Below are positions 8,710 through 16,746 of a stretch of DNA of 64,000 nt, in pieces; position 1 is the first letter of the stretch, and every line of letters begins with the position of its first letter. This DNA is from Microbacterium arborescens (GTDB lineage Bacteria > Actinomycetota > Actinomycetes > Actinomycetales > Microbacteriaceae), in contig QNUV01000041.1 in NCBI GenBank assembly GCA_003339645.1, forward strand, positions 248,001 through 312,000, given 5' to 3'. Position numbers and translations under genes: made by a program. The notes under the pieces are model-generated. The model had not been told where the DNA came from. It did not search any database and saw only the letters and a list, made by a program, of their open reading frames with translations.

Positions 8710-10355
8710 CGCACAGAGCACGGCGGCGAGCATCGGCGCTCATCACGGCGGCGGCGCTCGTCCTCGTCGGGGCGGCGCTGCCCGCGACGAGGGCCGCGGC
8801 CGTCGAACCCGACGGCTTCGTGATGGGCGGAGATCTCGGGATGATCCACGAGGTCGAGTCGCTCGGCGGGACGTTCTCTCGCGGCGGAGTCGTGGGCGAT
8901 CCGATCGACATCATGGGCGATGCCGGCATGAATCTCGCTCGGCTGCGCCTCTGGGTCGATCCGTACACCGTCACCGGCGAACCGTACGGTGGCGGCACGA
9001 ACGACCTGGCCACGACGATCTCGACGGCGCAGCGAGCGACGGCCGCGGGGATGGACATCCTGCTCGACTTCCACCTCAGCGACTGGTGGGCCGACCCCGG
9101 CACGCAGACCGTACCGAAGGCATGGCGCGGTCTGACCTACTCGCAACTGGTGTCGACCGTTCGCGCATACACCGAAGACGTCATCGACGCGATGCGAGCG
9201 GCCGGGGTGCTGCCCGACATGGTCCAGATGGGCAACGAGATCCCCGGCGGCATCCTCTGGGATCACGGGCGGGTCGGCAATGGCGTCTCGGACTTCACCC
9301 AGCTCGCGGGCCTGCTGAAAGCGGGGATCGCGGGCGTCGATGCGTCGCTCCGGACGGGGGAGGACATCGAGATCGTCCTGCACCTGGATCACGGCGGCGA
9401 CAACGCGCTGTATCGCTGGTGGTTCGATGCGATCACGGCGCAGGGTGTTCCGTTCGACATCATCGGGCTGTCGTACTACCCGTTCTGGCACGGCACCATG
9501 GGGCAGCTCGCCGTCAATCTCAACGACATCAGCGCGCGGTACGACAAAGACGTCCTCATCGTCGAGACCGCGTACGGCTGGACGCTCGGCGACGGCGACG
9601 GCCTCGGGAACTCGTTCTACACGGCAGAGGCGGCGACCGGCGGCTACCCCGCGAGCGTCGTCGGTCAGACCGCCTTCCTCCGTGACCTCCGCGACATCGT
9701 GCGCGCGGTGCCCGACGGGCGGGGGCGCGGACTCATCTGGTGGGAGCCCGGCTGGCTTCCCGTCCCGGGCGCCAACTGGGGGACCGAGGCCGGAAAGATC
9801 GACAACGACGACCCGGGTGTCCTCTCCAACCCGTGGGACAACCAGACGCTGTTCGACTGGAGCGGCGCGGCTCTGCCGACCCTCGACGTGTTCGGCGAGA
9901 CGCCTCCGACGAACCTCGCCGTCAACGGCGGCTTCGAGCAGGACGGTTACACGAACGAGCCGACCGGCTGGGGTGTGTGGTCGCCAGGAGGCGCGCACGC
10001 CAACGCGGTCTTCACTCAGGACCCGGCGGTCGTCGGTGCGCTCAAGCTCACGTTCTGGAAGTCGACCGCCTATACCGCGTCGATCTATCAGACGCTCGGC
10101 GGGCTCCCGTCGGGGCTCTATCGCGTCTCCGCGTGGACGCTCAACAGTGGTGGCCAGAGTTCCGCGTACCTCTACGCGAAGAACTCCGGCGTACCCGAGC
10201 GTCAGGCGGCACTGCCGGTGAGCCCGAACGACTGGACGCGGGTGTCGCTCGAGGTGCCGGTCACCAACGGAACCCTCGAGTTCGGGTTCTCCTCGGAGGC
10301 CGCAGGCGGCACCTGGTTGAACATCGACGACGTCCGCGTCGAGCGGATCGGCTGA
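8706..10355 (+). CDS. GH53 endo-beta-1,4-galactanase, secreted, with C-terminal binding module
   Basis: The product is 549 residues. A signal peptide of about 30 residues (RRRASALITAAALVLVGAAL, then PATRAAA) is followed by a GH53 domain to about residue 400, with catalytic E178 in VQMGNEIPGG and E287 in LIVETAYGW. From about 405 a beta-sandwich carbohydrate-binding module begins (NLAVNGGFEQDG), ending WLNIDDVRVERIG. It looks like the CBM4/9/22/61 superfamily; CBM61 is the type known in galactanases, but I cannot tell which from sequence alone. This enzyme would depolymerise galactan outside the cell and feed the transporter. It overlaps the preceding gene by 4 nt, and a GAGAGGAAG site precedes the ATG. 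The paralogue upstream suggests duplication within the operon and loss or gain of export. Confidence 0.92.
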   Translation: MTHRARRRASALITAAALVLVGAALPATRAAAVEPDGFVMGGDLGMIHEVESLGGTFSRGGVVGDPIDIMGDAGMNLARLRLWVDPYTVTGEPYGGGTNDLATTISTAQRATAAGMDILLDFHLSDWWADPGTQTVPKAWRGLTYSQLVSTVRAYTEDVIDAMRAAGVLPDMVQMGNEIPGGILWDHGRVGNGVSDFTQLAGLLKAGIAGVDASLRTGEDIEIVLHLDHGGDNALYRWWFDAITAQGVPFDIIGLSYYPFWHGTMGQLAVNLNDISARYDKDVLIVETAYGWTLGDGDGLGNSFYTAEAATGGYPASVVGQTAFLRDLRDIVRAVPDGRGRGLIWWEPGWLPVPGANWGTEAGKIDNDDPGVLSNPWDNQTLFDWSGAALPTLDVFGETPPTNLAVNGGFEQDGYTNEPTGWGVWSPGGAHANAVFTQDPAVVGALKLTFWKSTAYTASIYQTLGGLPSGLYRVSAWTLNSGGQSSAYLYAKNSGVPERQAALPVSPNDWTRVSLEVPVTNGTLEFGFSSEAAGGTWLNIDDVRVERIG

Positions 10356-10403
10356 TGCGATACCGTCGAGCGTCGCCCGATCCTGACGAGAGGCCCGTCG
10401 CCC

Positions 10404-10973
10404 ATGGATGCTCTGTTCTCCGTGATCGGCTTCGCCGTCGCTGTCGTCATGCTGGCGATCGCGGGCGCGAGCGCCGTACTGGCGAGATCGTCCGACGTCG
10501 CTGCGGCGTGGCGTCAAGAACGCGCCACGGTGCTCTTCGTCGTATCGACGCAGCGTTGGCGGCGGGTCATGGTGCGCGTCGGGGGTTGCATGATGGCGAT
10601 CATCGGCGTCATCAATCTCGTCGGTCCGCTCTCCCGTCCGGAGGACTCGCCCGCGAGGCGGATCGTCGGGCTGGGCGCTCTGCTCATCGGCGCGGCGCTC
10701 GTGTGGCTGGCGCACGGGATGAGCCGGATGCGGCTCGAGGTCGCCCCCCAGGTGGTCTTCGTCTCGCGGGGTTTCCTGCCGCCGATCCGGGTCGAGCTGG
10801 CGGACATCACCCGGCTGCGCCCGCACGTGGCTCATCGGTACAGCGGGGTTCTCGCGAAGTGCGGCCGGCGGACGGCCTTCACGGCGACCTCGGCCATGAC
10901 GGGCTACGGACAGCTCCTGGCACATCTGAAGGCCGAACGCCCCGACCTCTTCGGACTGGGCGGGTTCCGCTGA
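10404..10973 (+). CDS. small membrane protein of unknown function
   Basis: The product is 189 residues with an N-terminal membrane segment (about 5-27) and two more between about 60 and 110. A soluble tail with several short beta strands follows (LEVAPQVVFVSRGFLPPIRV, then ELADITRLRPH), which may be a bacterial PH-like domain. I do not recognise a named family. It starts 48 nt after the secreted galactanase, in the same direction and with no terminator between, so it could be co-transcribed. It converges with the LacI gene, whose stop lies 18 nt away. A role in the galactan locus is not shown. Confidence 0.6.
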   Translation: MDALFSVIGFAVAVVMLAIAGASAVLARSSDVAAAWRQERATVLFVVSTQRWRRVMVRVGGCMMAIIGVINLVGPLSRPEDSPARRIVGLGALLIGAALVWLAHGMSRMRLEVAPQVVFVSRGFLPPIRVELADITRLRPHVAHRYSGVLAKCGRRTAFTATSAMTGYGQLLAHLKAERPDLFGLGGFR

Positions 10974-10991
10974 CGCGACGGCGCTGAGCCG

Positions 10992-12068
10992 CTACAGGGA
11001 GGGAGGTCCCCCGACCGACCCGCCGACCCGGATCGGCATCGGCACGCGTTCGATCCGCGGCGAATCGCCGGGGGCCGCGAGCATCGCCGCCGCCTGCCGC
11101 CCCAGCTCGATGTGGGGGAGCGCGATCGACGTGAGCTCGGGCTCGACGGCGCGGGCGTAGGGGCTGCCGTCGAACCCGATCACCGACACGTCGGCGGGGA
11201 CGCTGAGCCCGGCGTGATGCAGCGCCTGATAGGCACCGACGGCGAGCGCGTCGTTCGCGCACACGAGCGCGGTCGGCGCGCCCCGGGCCTCCGCGAGCAT
11301 CCGCGACACCGCTCGTCGACCGTTCGCGACATCCCAGTCGTCGTCGATCGCGGTGACACCGGCGAGGGTCGTTCCGGCCGCGGTCAGCACCTGGTCGATC
11401 CCCGCCAGCCGCTCGGTCAGCGCGATCGGGTCCCACTCGGGCCAGGCGGCTCCGCCTCGCGAGCCCGCAGGCAGGTCTCCGACGAACCAGATCCCGTCGC
11501 GGTGGCCGTGATCCAGCAGCATCCGCGCGGCATCGCGGCCCGCGGCGATCTCGTCGGGCACGACGGCGTCGATCGACCCGTCCACCGTCACGCAGTTCAG
11601 CAGGACCGTCGGCACGCCCTCCAGCACTCGCGGCAAGGTGACGGTCCGCGTGAACATCGAGGCGTAGATGACCCCGTCGATGTTGCGGCCGAGAAGACTG
11701 TGGAGCAGCTGGTCCTCCAGGTCGGCGTCGCCCTGGGTGTCGACGGTGAACAACAGGGTGTCGTGCTCCCGGAGCTCCTGCATCGCGCCGCGCACCATCG
11801 AGTTCGCGAACGAGGTGCTGCTGACGAAGTCGGAGACCAGCGCGACCGTGCCCGAGCGCCCGGTGCGCAGCGTCTGCGCGGTGATGTTCGGGCGGTAGCC
11901 GAGCTCGTCTGCGGCGCGTCGAACCCGATCGAAGACGTCGTCGGAGAGGCGTTGGTCGGTGCGACCGTTCATCACGAACGAGACCGCGGAACGTGAGACG
12001 CCGGCGCGCTCCGCGACCTCCCGCAGCGTCACCCGGGCTGCCCGGCGGGCGGGGGGAGTGTCGGTCAT
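10992..12068 (-). CDS. LacI-family transcriptional regulator, likely repressor of the galactan operon
   Basis: The product is 358 residues. An N-terminal LacI helix-turn-helix (VTLREVAERAGVSRSAVSFV, about residues 13-32) and the hinge helix with NITAQTLRTGRSG are followed by a periplasmic-binding-protein-like sensor domain (VALVSDFVSSTSFANSMVRG) to the C-terminus. Such proteins bind a palindromic operator as dimers and release it on binding a sugar. The neighbouring operon has a matching palindrome at 3981-4002. A GAGGAC site precedes the ATG. A regulator placed convergent at the end of its target locus is common for this family. The cellulase gene lies on its other side, but that promoter carries a CebR/CelR-like box, which probably answers to a different LacI protein. 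Confidence 0.88.
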   Translation of the reverse strand: MTDTPPARRAARVTLREVAERAGVSRSAVSFVMNGRTDQRLSDDVFDRVRRAADELGYRPNITAQTLRTGRSGTVALVSDFVSSTSFANSMVRGAMQELREHDTLLFTVDTQGDADLEDQLLHSLLGRNIDGVIYASMFTRTVTLPRVLEGVPTVLLNCVTVDGSIDAVVPDEIAAGRDAARMLLDHGHRDGIWFVGDLPAGSRGGAAWPEWDPIALTERLAGIDQVLTAAGTTLAGVTAIDDDWDVANGRRAVSRMLAEARGAPTALVCANDALAVGAYQALHHAGLSVPADVSVIGFDGSPYARAVEPELTSIALPHIELGRQAAAMLAAPGDSPRIERVPMPIRVGGSVGGPPSL

Positions 12069-12118
12069 GTCCTCGTTCCGGATGATGGTCGCGCTGCTCG
12101 AAAGCTAACACGGACGCG

Positions 12119-12153
12119 ACGGGGCGCTCGGGACCTGGCTCCGAGCGCCCCGT
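12119..12153 (-). terminator. hairpin downstream of the GH9 gene
   Basis: ACGGGGCGCTCGG and CCGAGCGCCCCGT form a perfect 13-bp stem with a 9-nt loop, just after the GH9 stop. There is no T-run, as is usual in high-GC actinobacteria. It also insulates the lacI promoter. Confidence 0.7.
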
Positions 12154-12159
12154 GCGGTG

Positions 12160-15100
12160 TCAGTCGAGCCGCCGCCGCAGCAAGCAGACTCCCGCCGCCG
12201 TGAGAGCCGCGGCGACGCCGGTCAGCACCCACAGCGGAAGCGGGTCCATACCCGACCGTGCAAGGATGCCGCCGGTCGCGCTCGGTGCCGCGGAGCCCGC
12301 AGCACCGGAGCCGCTGGGCTCTTCGGATGCCGGACTCGCGGTGACGGTCGCCGTGATGGTCGCGGTCACCTCGGTGCCGCGGGCATCTGCGACGCGGTAG
12401 CTCACCGGGTCGGCCGTTCGCTCGAACGCGACATCCGCGATGAACGACACAACGTCCCCGTTCAGCTCGTATCGCCCCTGGCCTTCGACGACGACGGTCG
12501 TCGTCGGCGCGCCGTCGGCATCGATGAGCGCGAGCGACGCCGCCACGAGCGGAATGTCGGCATCGCCGGCGACGTCGTTGGCGAGCGGATGCACGGCGAT
12601 CCTGCCACCGGCGGGCCCCGAGGCGACGTCGTCGACGGCGCGCGGCGAGACGGCGACGAAGCCGTCTCCGAGGTCGGCGACGAAGGAGGAGACCCAGGCG
12701 AGGGCCGAGTTCCAGTTGACGGTGATCTCGTTGACCGACCAGGCCCCGATGTTGTCGACGTAGCACGCCTGCGGCGCGCAGCCCTGCAGCCAGGCTCCTG
12801 CCACCGGGTCCTGGATCGACGAGTTCGGTCCGCCGGCGACCGTGCCCACCGGAGGATTCGGGAGCGCCGGGTCGAGGGCATTGGCGTACCAGCGGCTGTG
12901 CTGGTTGCGTGCGTCGTTCGTCCCGTACCCGGTGATGTACGACTGACCGAGCACGTTGCGCCCGAGCAGGTAGTCGAAGCCCTCGACGACCGCCTCGGCG
13001 TACCGCGGGCGCTGGGTCAGATCGAACGCCGTCCCCAGGACGACCTGGTTGTTCAGCACCGATGAGTTCGAGCCCCAGTCGTACAGTCCCTCATCCGGCG
13101 CGTACGGCTGGCCGAACGGCTGTGCCCGCTGATCGGCGATCAGACGCTCGGCCGCATCGATCACCGACGCGCGGATGCGGTCGATGTCGGGCAGGTCCGT
13201 TGCGAATCGAGCGAGCTGCATTCGTCCGAGGGCCGCGACTTCGCCCCAGTAGAAGCCGCCGGGCTCGAACACGTCGGCCTGATTCAGCGGGTTGCCCTCC
13301 ACCTCTGCGCGGTAGTGGTCGCTGCCGGTCGTGATGTAGAGCTCCGCCGCCGCCCAGTAGAACTCGTCGGTCACCTCGTCATCGGCGTAGGTGCCGCCGC
13401 CCGTGCCGTCCTCTTCCGGCGCGAGCAGGTCGGGGTGTGCGAGGGCGGCGTCGTACGCACGCTCGGCCGCTTCGAGCAGCCGCTGCGCGAACGAGGCGTC
13501 GAACGGCTCATACAGGCGGGATGCCTGCGCTGCGGTCGCCGCCAAGTTCAGCGTCGCCGCCGTCGACGGCCGGTGCAGCAGTCGTTCCTGCGGGTCGTCG
13601 TGCGGCATGAGCGGCAGTCCCGTCCACGCTCGGTCGTGCACCTTGTGCCAGGCCATTCCGGCGAGCGGGTCGCCGGAGGGCACCTGCATCCGCAGCAGGA
13701 ACTCCATCTGCCACCGCGCCTCGTCGAGGATGTCCGGGACGCCGTTGCCTCGCTCGGGAACCGCGAGGGTCGAATCGCCCAGCGCGTCCGCCGTGCCGGC
13801 GGCGACGGCCCGCTCGTAGGTCGAGAGGACCTGGGCTACCGCGATGCCGCCGTTGACGACGTACTTGCCGTGGTCGCCCGCGTCGTACCAGCCGCCGCGG
13901 ACGTCATGACGATCGCTGCAGGTCCAGCCGTCCGACCACGGCTGCGGCTCGAGGCACCCGACATTGTCGTCACCCTGATTGGGCGAGGCGCCGATATGAC
14001 CGGCGGGGCGAGCGTACTCCGCGCCCGCGATGTCGCCGTCGATGTCGATGCCGGAGCGGTTCGTGTAAAAGAAGCGCATCGAGTCGGCGCGCAACGACTG
14101 GAAGACGTCGGCGGAGATCGCGAAGGGATGGCTGATGTCCGTGCCGACCCGGAGCCGCACATCGACCGCTTCCTCGGTGACGTCGCTGAAGTCGATCCGG
14201 TGGACGGACGCCCCGGCGCTCGCGTCGAAGCCGGCCGGCTCGGTCTCGCCCATGGCGAGAACGGATCCGTCCGACGCTTCGAGGGTCCACGGCAGCGGCG
14301 CGGCGGCGTCGGACACGACGGTCGCGCGCTTGGGGCCCTGGGGTAGGTACCCGACCTGATTGACCTTGACGGCGGGGCCCGGATCGGCAGTGTACGAGTA
14401 GACGGTGCCCCGGAGTGATATCTCGTCGAAGCAGATCTCGGTGCCGGCGGGCACCGCGCCGAGTCGGAACTGCACCTGGCCGAGGTGGTAGTCGGCGGCG
14501 GGCGTCGTCGTGAACGCGATGTCGAACGACTGCGGCTGGGTGTCCAGTGTGAAGGACTGCTCGAGCCAGTCGGTCGGCGATGCGCCTGTGTAGGTCCCGA
14601 CCTTCGCCGAGGCGGTCGCGATGGACGAAGCGGATGCGGTGAAGCTCAGGCGAAAGTCCGTCTCACCGGGTAGGAAGATGTCGTTGTGGCCGAGGAGAAC
14701 GTCCCACAGATTCGGCGTCTGCTCGGTCACCGTCGCACACATCCGCTGGCCGGGGTTCGACAGCGACACGGGGCCGCTCGTCCACCACGGGTTCGTGCTG
14801 TCGTCCAGCGTAGGATTCGGGAGCAGCTCGTCGTCGCCGATCGGGGTGACCGGGGGAGTCGGGGTGTCGTGGGCGACGAGACTCACGTCATCGACGCAGA
14901 ATCGCGTGGCGCCGTTCGCGCCGAGGCGGAACTGCAGCTCCGACACGGTGCCCTGTCCCAGGTCGCGTGCTGTGAACTCCGCGCGGATCAGCTGCCAGTC
15001 GTCGGTCAGCTGGGTGCTCTGCGCGAGGTACGTCGTGTAAGCGGCGTCCGGGACGGTGGGGGCGACCTGAGCGACGACCGTGGCGCTCGCATCGGCGCGA

Positions 15101-15405
15101 ACTCGCGCCGTCAGCGTGTAGGCGGCCCCGTCGACCAGAGCGAGGTCGCTCTGACCGATCAGCACATCCCAGGGGTTCTCGGTGTCGGGCACCCCGGCGC
15201 AGAAGGCGCCGGTCGCGGTGTCGAAGCCGTCGACGCCGGCCGACCACCAGGGCTCATGACCCGTCGAGAAGTCCCCGTTCCGGAGTAGCTCGGCCGGCGC
15301 CGCCGCAGCGGCCAGCGGGGCCGTGGTCATCGCTGCCCCCACGAGCAAACCCGTCGTGATCACGGACGTCAAGCGTCTCCTGTGACGCTGTCTCATTGCT
15401 TCCAT
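12160..15405 (-). CDS. secreted, membrane-anchored GH9 glucanase (cellulase) with two N-terminal binding modules
   Basis: The product is 1081 residues. In order: signal peptide (to about 37); two related CBM4/9-like beta-sandwich modules (about 38-180 and 190-325), each starting NG/NP and ending CVDDVSL or CFDEISL; the CelD-type Ig domain (VKVNQVGYLPQGPKRATVVS, from about 340); and the GH9 barrel (about 445-905) with the Asp pair D508/D511 in WYDAGDHGKYV and the acid Glu E893 in SVNEITVNW. Then come a CshA-type fibril-like repeat (about 920-1016), a Ser/Ala-rich linker, LARSG at 1048-1052, a hydrophobic helix and RRRLD. The tail looks like a sorting signal or plain membrane anchor. The substrate is probably cellulose or another beta-1,4-glucan. 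The ATG at 15405 has an AGGAG site 5 nt away; a second ATG three codons on is less well placed. Regulation by a CebR/CelR-like protein is suggested by the operator upstream. Confidence 0.92.
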   Translation of the reverse strand: MEAMRQRHRRRLTSVITTGLLVGAAMTTAPLAAAAAPAELLRNGDFSTGHEPWWSAGVDGFDTATGAFCAGVPDTENPWDVLIGQSDLALVDGAAYTLTARVRADASATVVAQVAPTVPDAAYTTYLAQSTQLTDDWQLIRAEFTARDLGQGTVSELQFRLGANGATRFCVDDVSLVAHDTPTPPVTPIGDDELLPNPTLDDSTNPWWTSGPVSLSNPGQRMCATVTEQTPNLWDVLLGHNDIFLPGETDFRLSFTASASSIATASAKVGTYTGASPTDWLEQSFTLDTQPQSFDIAFTTTPAADYHLGQVQFRLGAVPAGTEICFDEISLRGTVYSYTADPGPAVKVNQVGYLPQGPKRATVVSDAAAPLPWTLEASDGSVLAMGETEPAGFDASAGASVHRIDFSDVTEEAVDVRLRVGTDISHPFAISADVFQSLRADSMRFFYTNRSGIDIDGDIAGAEYARPAGHIGASPNQGDDNVGCLEPQPWSDGWTCSDRHDVRGGWYDAGDHGKYVVNGGIAVAQVLSTYERAVAAGTADALGDSTLAVPERGNGVPDILDEARWQMEFLLRMQVPSGDPLAGMAWHKVHDRAWTGLPLMPHDDPQERLLHRPSTAATLNLAATAAQASRLYEPFDASFAQRLLEAAERAYDAALAHPDLLAPEEDGTGGGTYADDEVTDEFYWAAAELYITTGSDHYRAEVEGNPLNQADVFEPGGFYWGEVAALGRMQLARFATDLPDIDRIRASVIDAAERLIADQRAQPFGQPYAPDEGLYDWGSNSSVLNNQVVLGTAFDLTQRPRYAEAVVEGFDYLLGRNVLGQSYITGYGTNDARNQHSRWYANALDPALPNPPVGTVAGGPNSSIQDPVAGAWLQGCAPQACYVDNIGAWSVNEITVNWNSALAWVSSFVADLGDGFVAVSPRAVDDVASGPAGGRIAVHPLANDVAGDADIPLVAASLALIDADGAPTTTVVVEGQGRYELNGDVVSFIADVAFERTADPVSYRVADARGTEVTATITATVTASPASEEPSGSGAAGSAAPSATGGILARSGMDPLPLWVLTGVAAALTAAGVCLLRRRLD

Positions 15406-15424
15406 TCAAGCTCCTTCGCTCGTC

Positions 15425-15451
15425 TGAGAGCGCTCCCAGGGAGCGCTCTCA
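15425..15451 (-). promoter_or_regulatory. perfect 27-bp palindrome resembling two overlapping CebR/CelR boxes
   Basis: TGAGAGCGCTCCC and GGGAGCGCTCTCA are perfect inverted repeats around a single A. The first 14 bases differ at one position from TGGGAGCGCTCCCA, the known box of Streptomyces CebR and Thermobifida CelR (cellobiose-responsive LacI repressors). The site is 20 nt upstream of the GH9 start codon. Confidence 0.75.
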
Positions 15452-15530
15452 CGCACGCTAGCAGAACGGTCCTCGCCGTGGCCCGCCTGTTTCGGCCTCG
15501 CCTCGCGGGCGCGTCATCGTCATGTGCGGC

Positions 15531-15536
15531 TAGCCT
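15531..15536 (+). promoter_or_regulatory. -10 hexamer of the barstar-like gene
   Basis: TAGCCT lies 6 nt before the GTG at 15543, with no room for a ribosome binding site, so the transcript is probably leaderless. Confidence 0.5.
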
Positions 15537-15542
15537 CGGCGT

Positions 15543-15953
15543 GTGAATCGTCCGCCGTCCGCTGCCGTCGACCTGCGCATCGAGGGGGCGCGCGTCCGCG
15601 ACATCCCCTCGCTCTACGCGGAGCTCAACCGCGTCTTCATGCCCGACGAGGACTGGACTCTCGGGGAGAGCCTGGACGCCCTCGACGACCTGCTCTACGG
15701 CGGGTTCGGCGTCCTCGCCCGCGCGTCGTCCGCCCGCGTCGTGTGGGCTGATGCGACCGCCTCGCGGCAGGCACTGGGCGTCCCGCTCACCCGGGCCTAC
15801 CTGGCCGCGAAGCTCGAGCGCCCAGACGTGTACGCGGCGGCGCCGGCACGCGCCGCGCTGGACGATCTCGATCGGGGCGCCGGGAAGACCTACTTCGACC
15901 TGGTGCTGGACGTGTTCGCCGGCCACCCCGAGCTCGACCTCGTGCTCGCCTGA
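15543..15953 (+). CDS. barstar-family (ribonuclease inhibitor-like) protein
   Basis: The product is 136 residues. The N-terminal half has the barstar pattern: a strand (VDLRIEGARVRDI), a helix (SLYAELNRVFM) and then DEDWTLGESLDALDDLLYGG, matching the barstar block that contacts barnase. The C-terminal half ends in FDLVLDVFAGHPELDLVLA, equivalent to the last helix and strand. Barstar binds and inhibits secreted guanyl-specific RNases in the cytoplasm. No barnase-like RNase gene is present nearby, so it may neutralise an RNase encoded elsewhere, act as an orphan immunity protein, or have another role. The start is fixed by the -10 hexamer. Confidence 0.75.
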   Translation: MNRPPSAAVDLRIEGARVRDIPSLYAELNRVFMPDEDWTLGESLDALDDLLYGGFGVLARASSARVVWADATASRQALGVPLTRAYLAAKLERPDVYAAAPARAALDDLDRGAGKTYFDLVLDVFAGHPELDLVLA

Positions 15954-16008
15954 GATTTGTCGCGGGTTCTCTTAACGGGCGCATATCGTCGCACAGGAGC
16001 ATGAAGAC

Positions 16009-16746
16009 ATGTCGCTCTCGTCGTCCCCGCTGTCCGATCCCGCGATCCGCGTGCTCGTCGTCGATGATGAGCCGAACCTCCGCCATCTGCTCGGAGCGGT
16101 GCTGTCTCGGCAGGGCTGGCAGGTGGAGGTCGCCGCGACGGGGGCGAGCGCCATCGAGACCGCGCGTCGCATGAGGCCGCATCTGATGGTCCTCGATGTC
16201 GTGCTGCCCGACATCGACGGAGTCGAGGTGCTGCGTACGCTCCGGAGCGAGCTGAGCGAGACCATGGTCCTCTTCCTGACGGCCAACGGAACCGTCGCCA
16301 ATCGCATCACCGGCATCGCTGCCGGTGGCGACGACTACGTGGCCAAGCCCTTCAGCGTCGAAGAGGTCGTCGTGCGCCTTCGCGGACTGCTGCGGCGCAG
16401 CCCCATGCTCATGCAGGGCGCTCCGACGCCGATGCTCGAGGTCGGCGATTTGAGGCTGAACGAGGACAACCACGAGGTCACGCGGGCAGGGGAGCAGATC
16501 CGGCTGACGGCGACGGAGTTCTCGCTGCTGCGCTTCCTGATGCTCAACGCCGACCGGGTCCTCAGCAAGGAGCAGATCCTCGATCGCGTCTGGGAGTATG
16601 ACTTCGGACGGGAGTCGAACATCGTGGAGATCTACATCTCTTATCTGCGCAAGAAGATCGATCACGGGCGTGAGCCCATGATCCACACGCTGCGTCGCGT
16701 CGGCTACATCCTGCGTGCAGCTCCGACCGCTCCGGCTTCATCGTGA
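16009..16746 (+). CDS. two-component response regulator, OmpR/PhoB family
   Basis: The product is 245 residues. The receiver domain (about 14-130) has the acidic pair DDE, the phospho-acceptor D63 in LMVLDVVLPDIDG, the Thr of FLTANG and the Lys of VAKPFS. A winged-helix DNA-binding domain follows (about 145-240) with LTATEFSLLRFLMLNADRVL and the ending YISYLRKKID, HTLRRVGYILR. It is activated by the adjacent kinase, whose GTG overlaps its stop. The ATG at 16009 is chosen because AGGAGC lies 8 nt upstream; the ATG at 16001 is out of frame. The target genes are unknown. Confidence 0.93.
   Translation: MSLSSSPLSDPAIRVLVVDDEPNLRHLLGAVLSRQGWQVEVAATGASAIETARRMRPHLMVLDVVLPDIDGVEVLRTLRSELSETMVLFLTANGTVANRITGIAAGGDDYVAKPFSVEEVVVRLRGLLRRSPMLMQGAPTPMLEVGDLRLNEDNHEVTRAGEQIRLTATEFSLLRFLMLNADRVLSKEQILDRVWEYDFGRESNIVEIYISYLRKKIDHGREPMIHTLRRVGYILRAAPTAPASS

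Noticed and set aside
8610-10925. 771-codon open frame on the minus strand
   Set aside because: It is antisense to the secreted galactanase; Arg/Asp/Glu-rich with no domains.
15393-15926. 177-codon open frame on the minus strand upstream of the GH9 gene
   Set aside because: It overlaps the barstar-like gene and the operator, and its composition is shadow-like.
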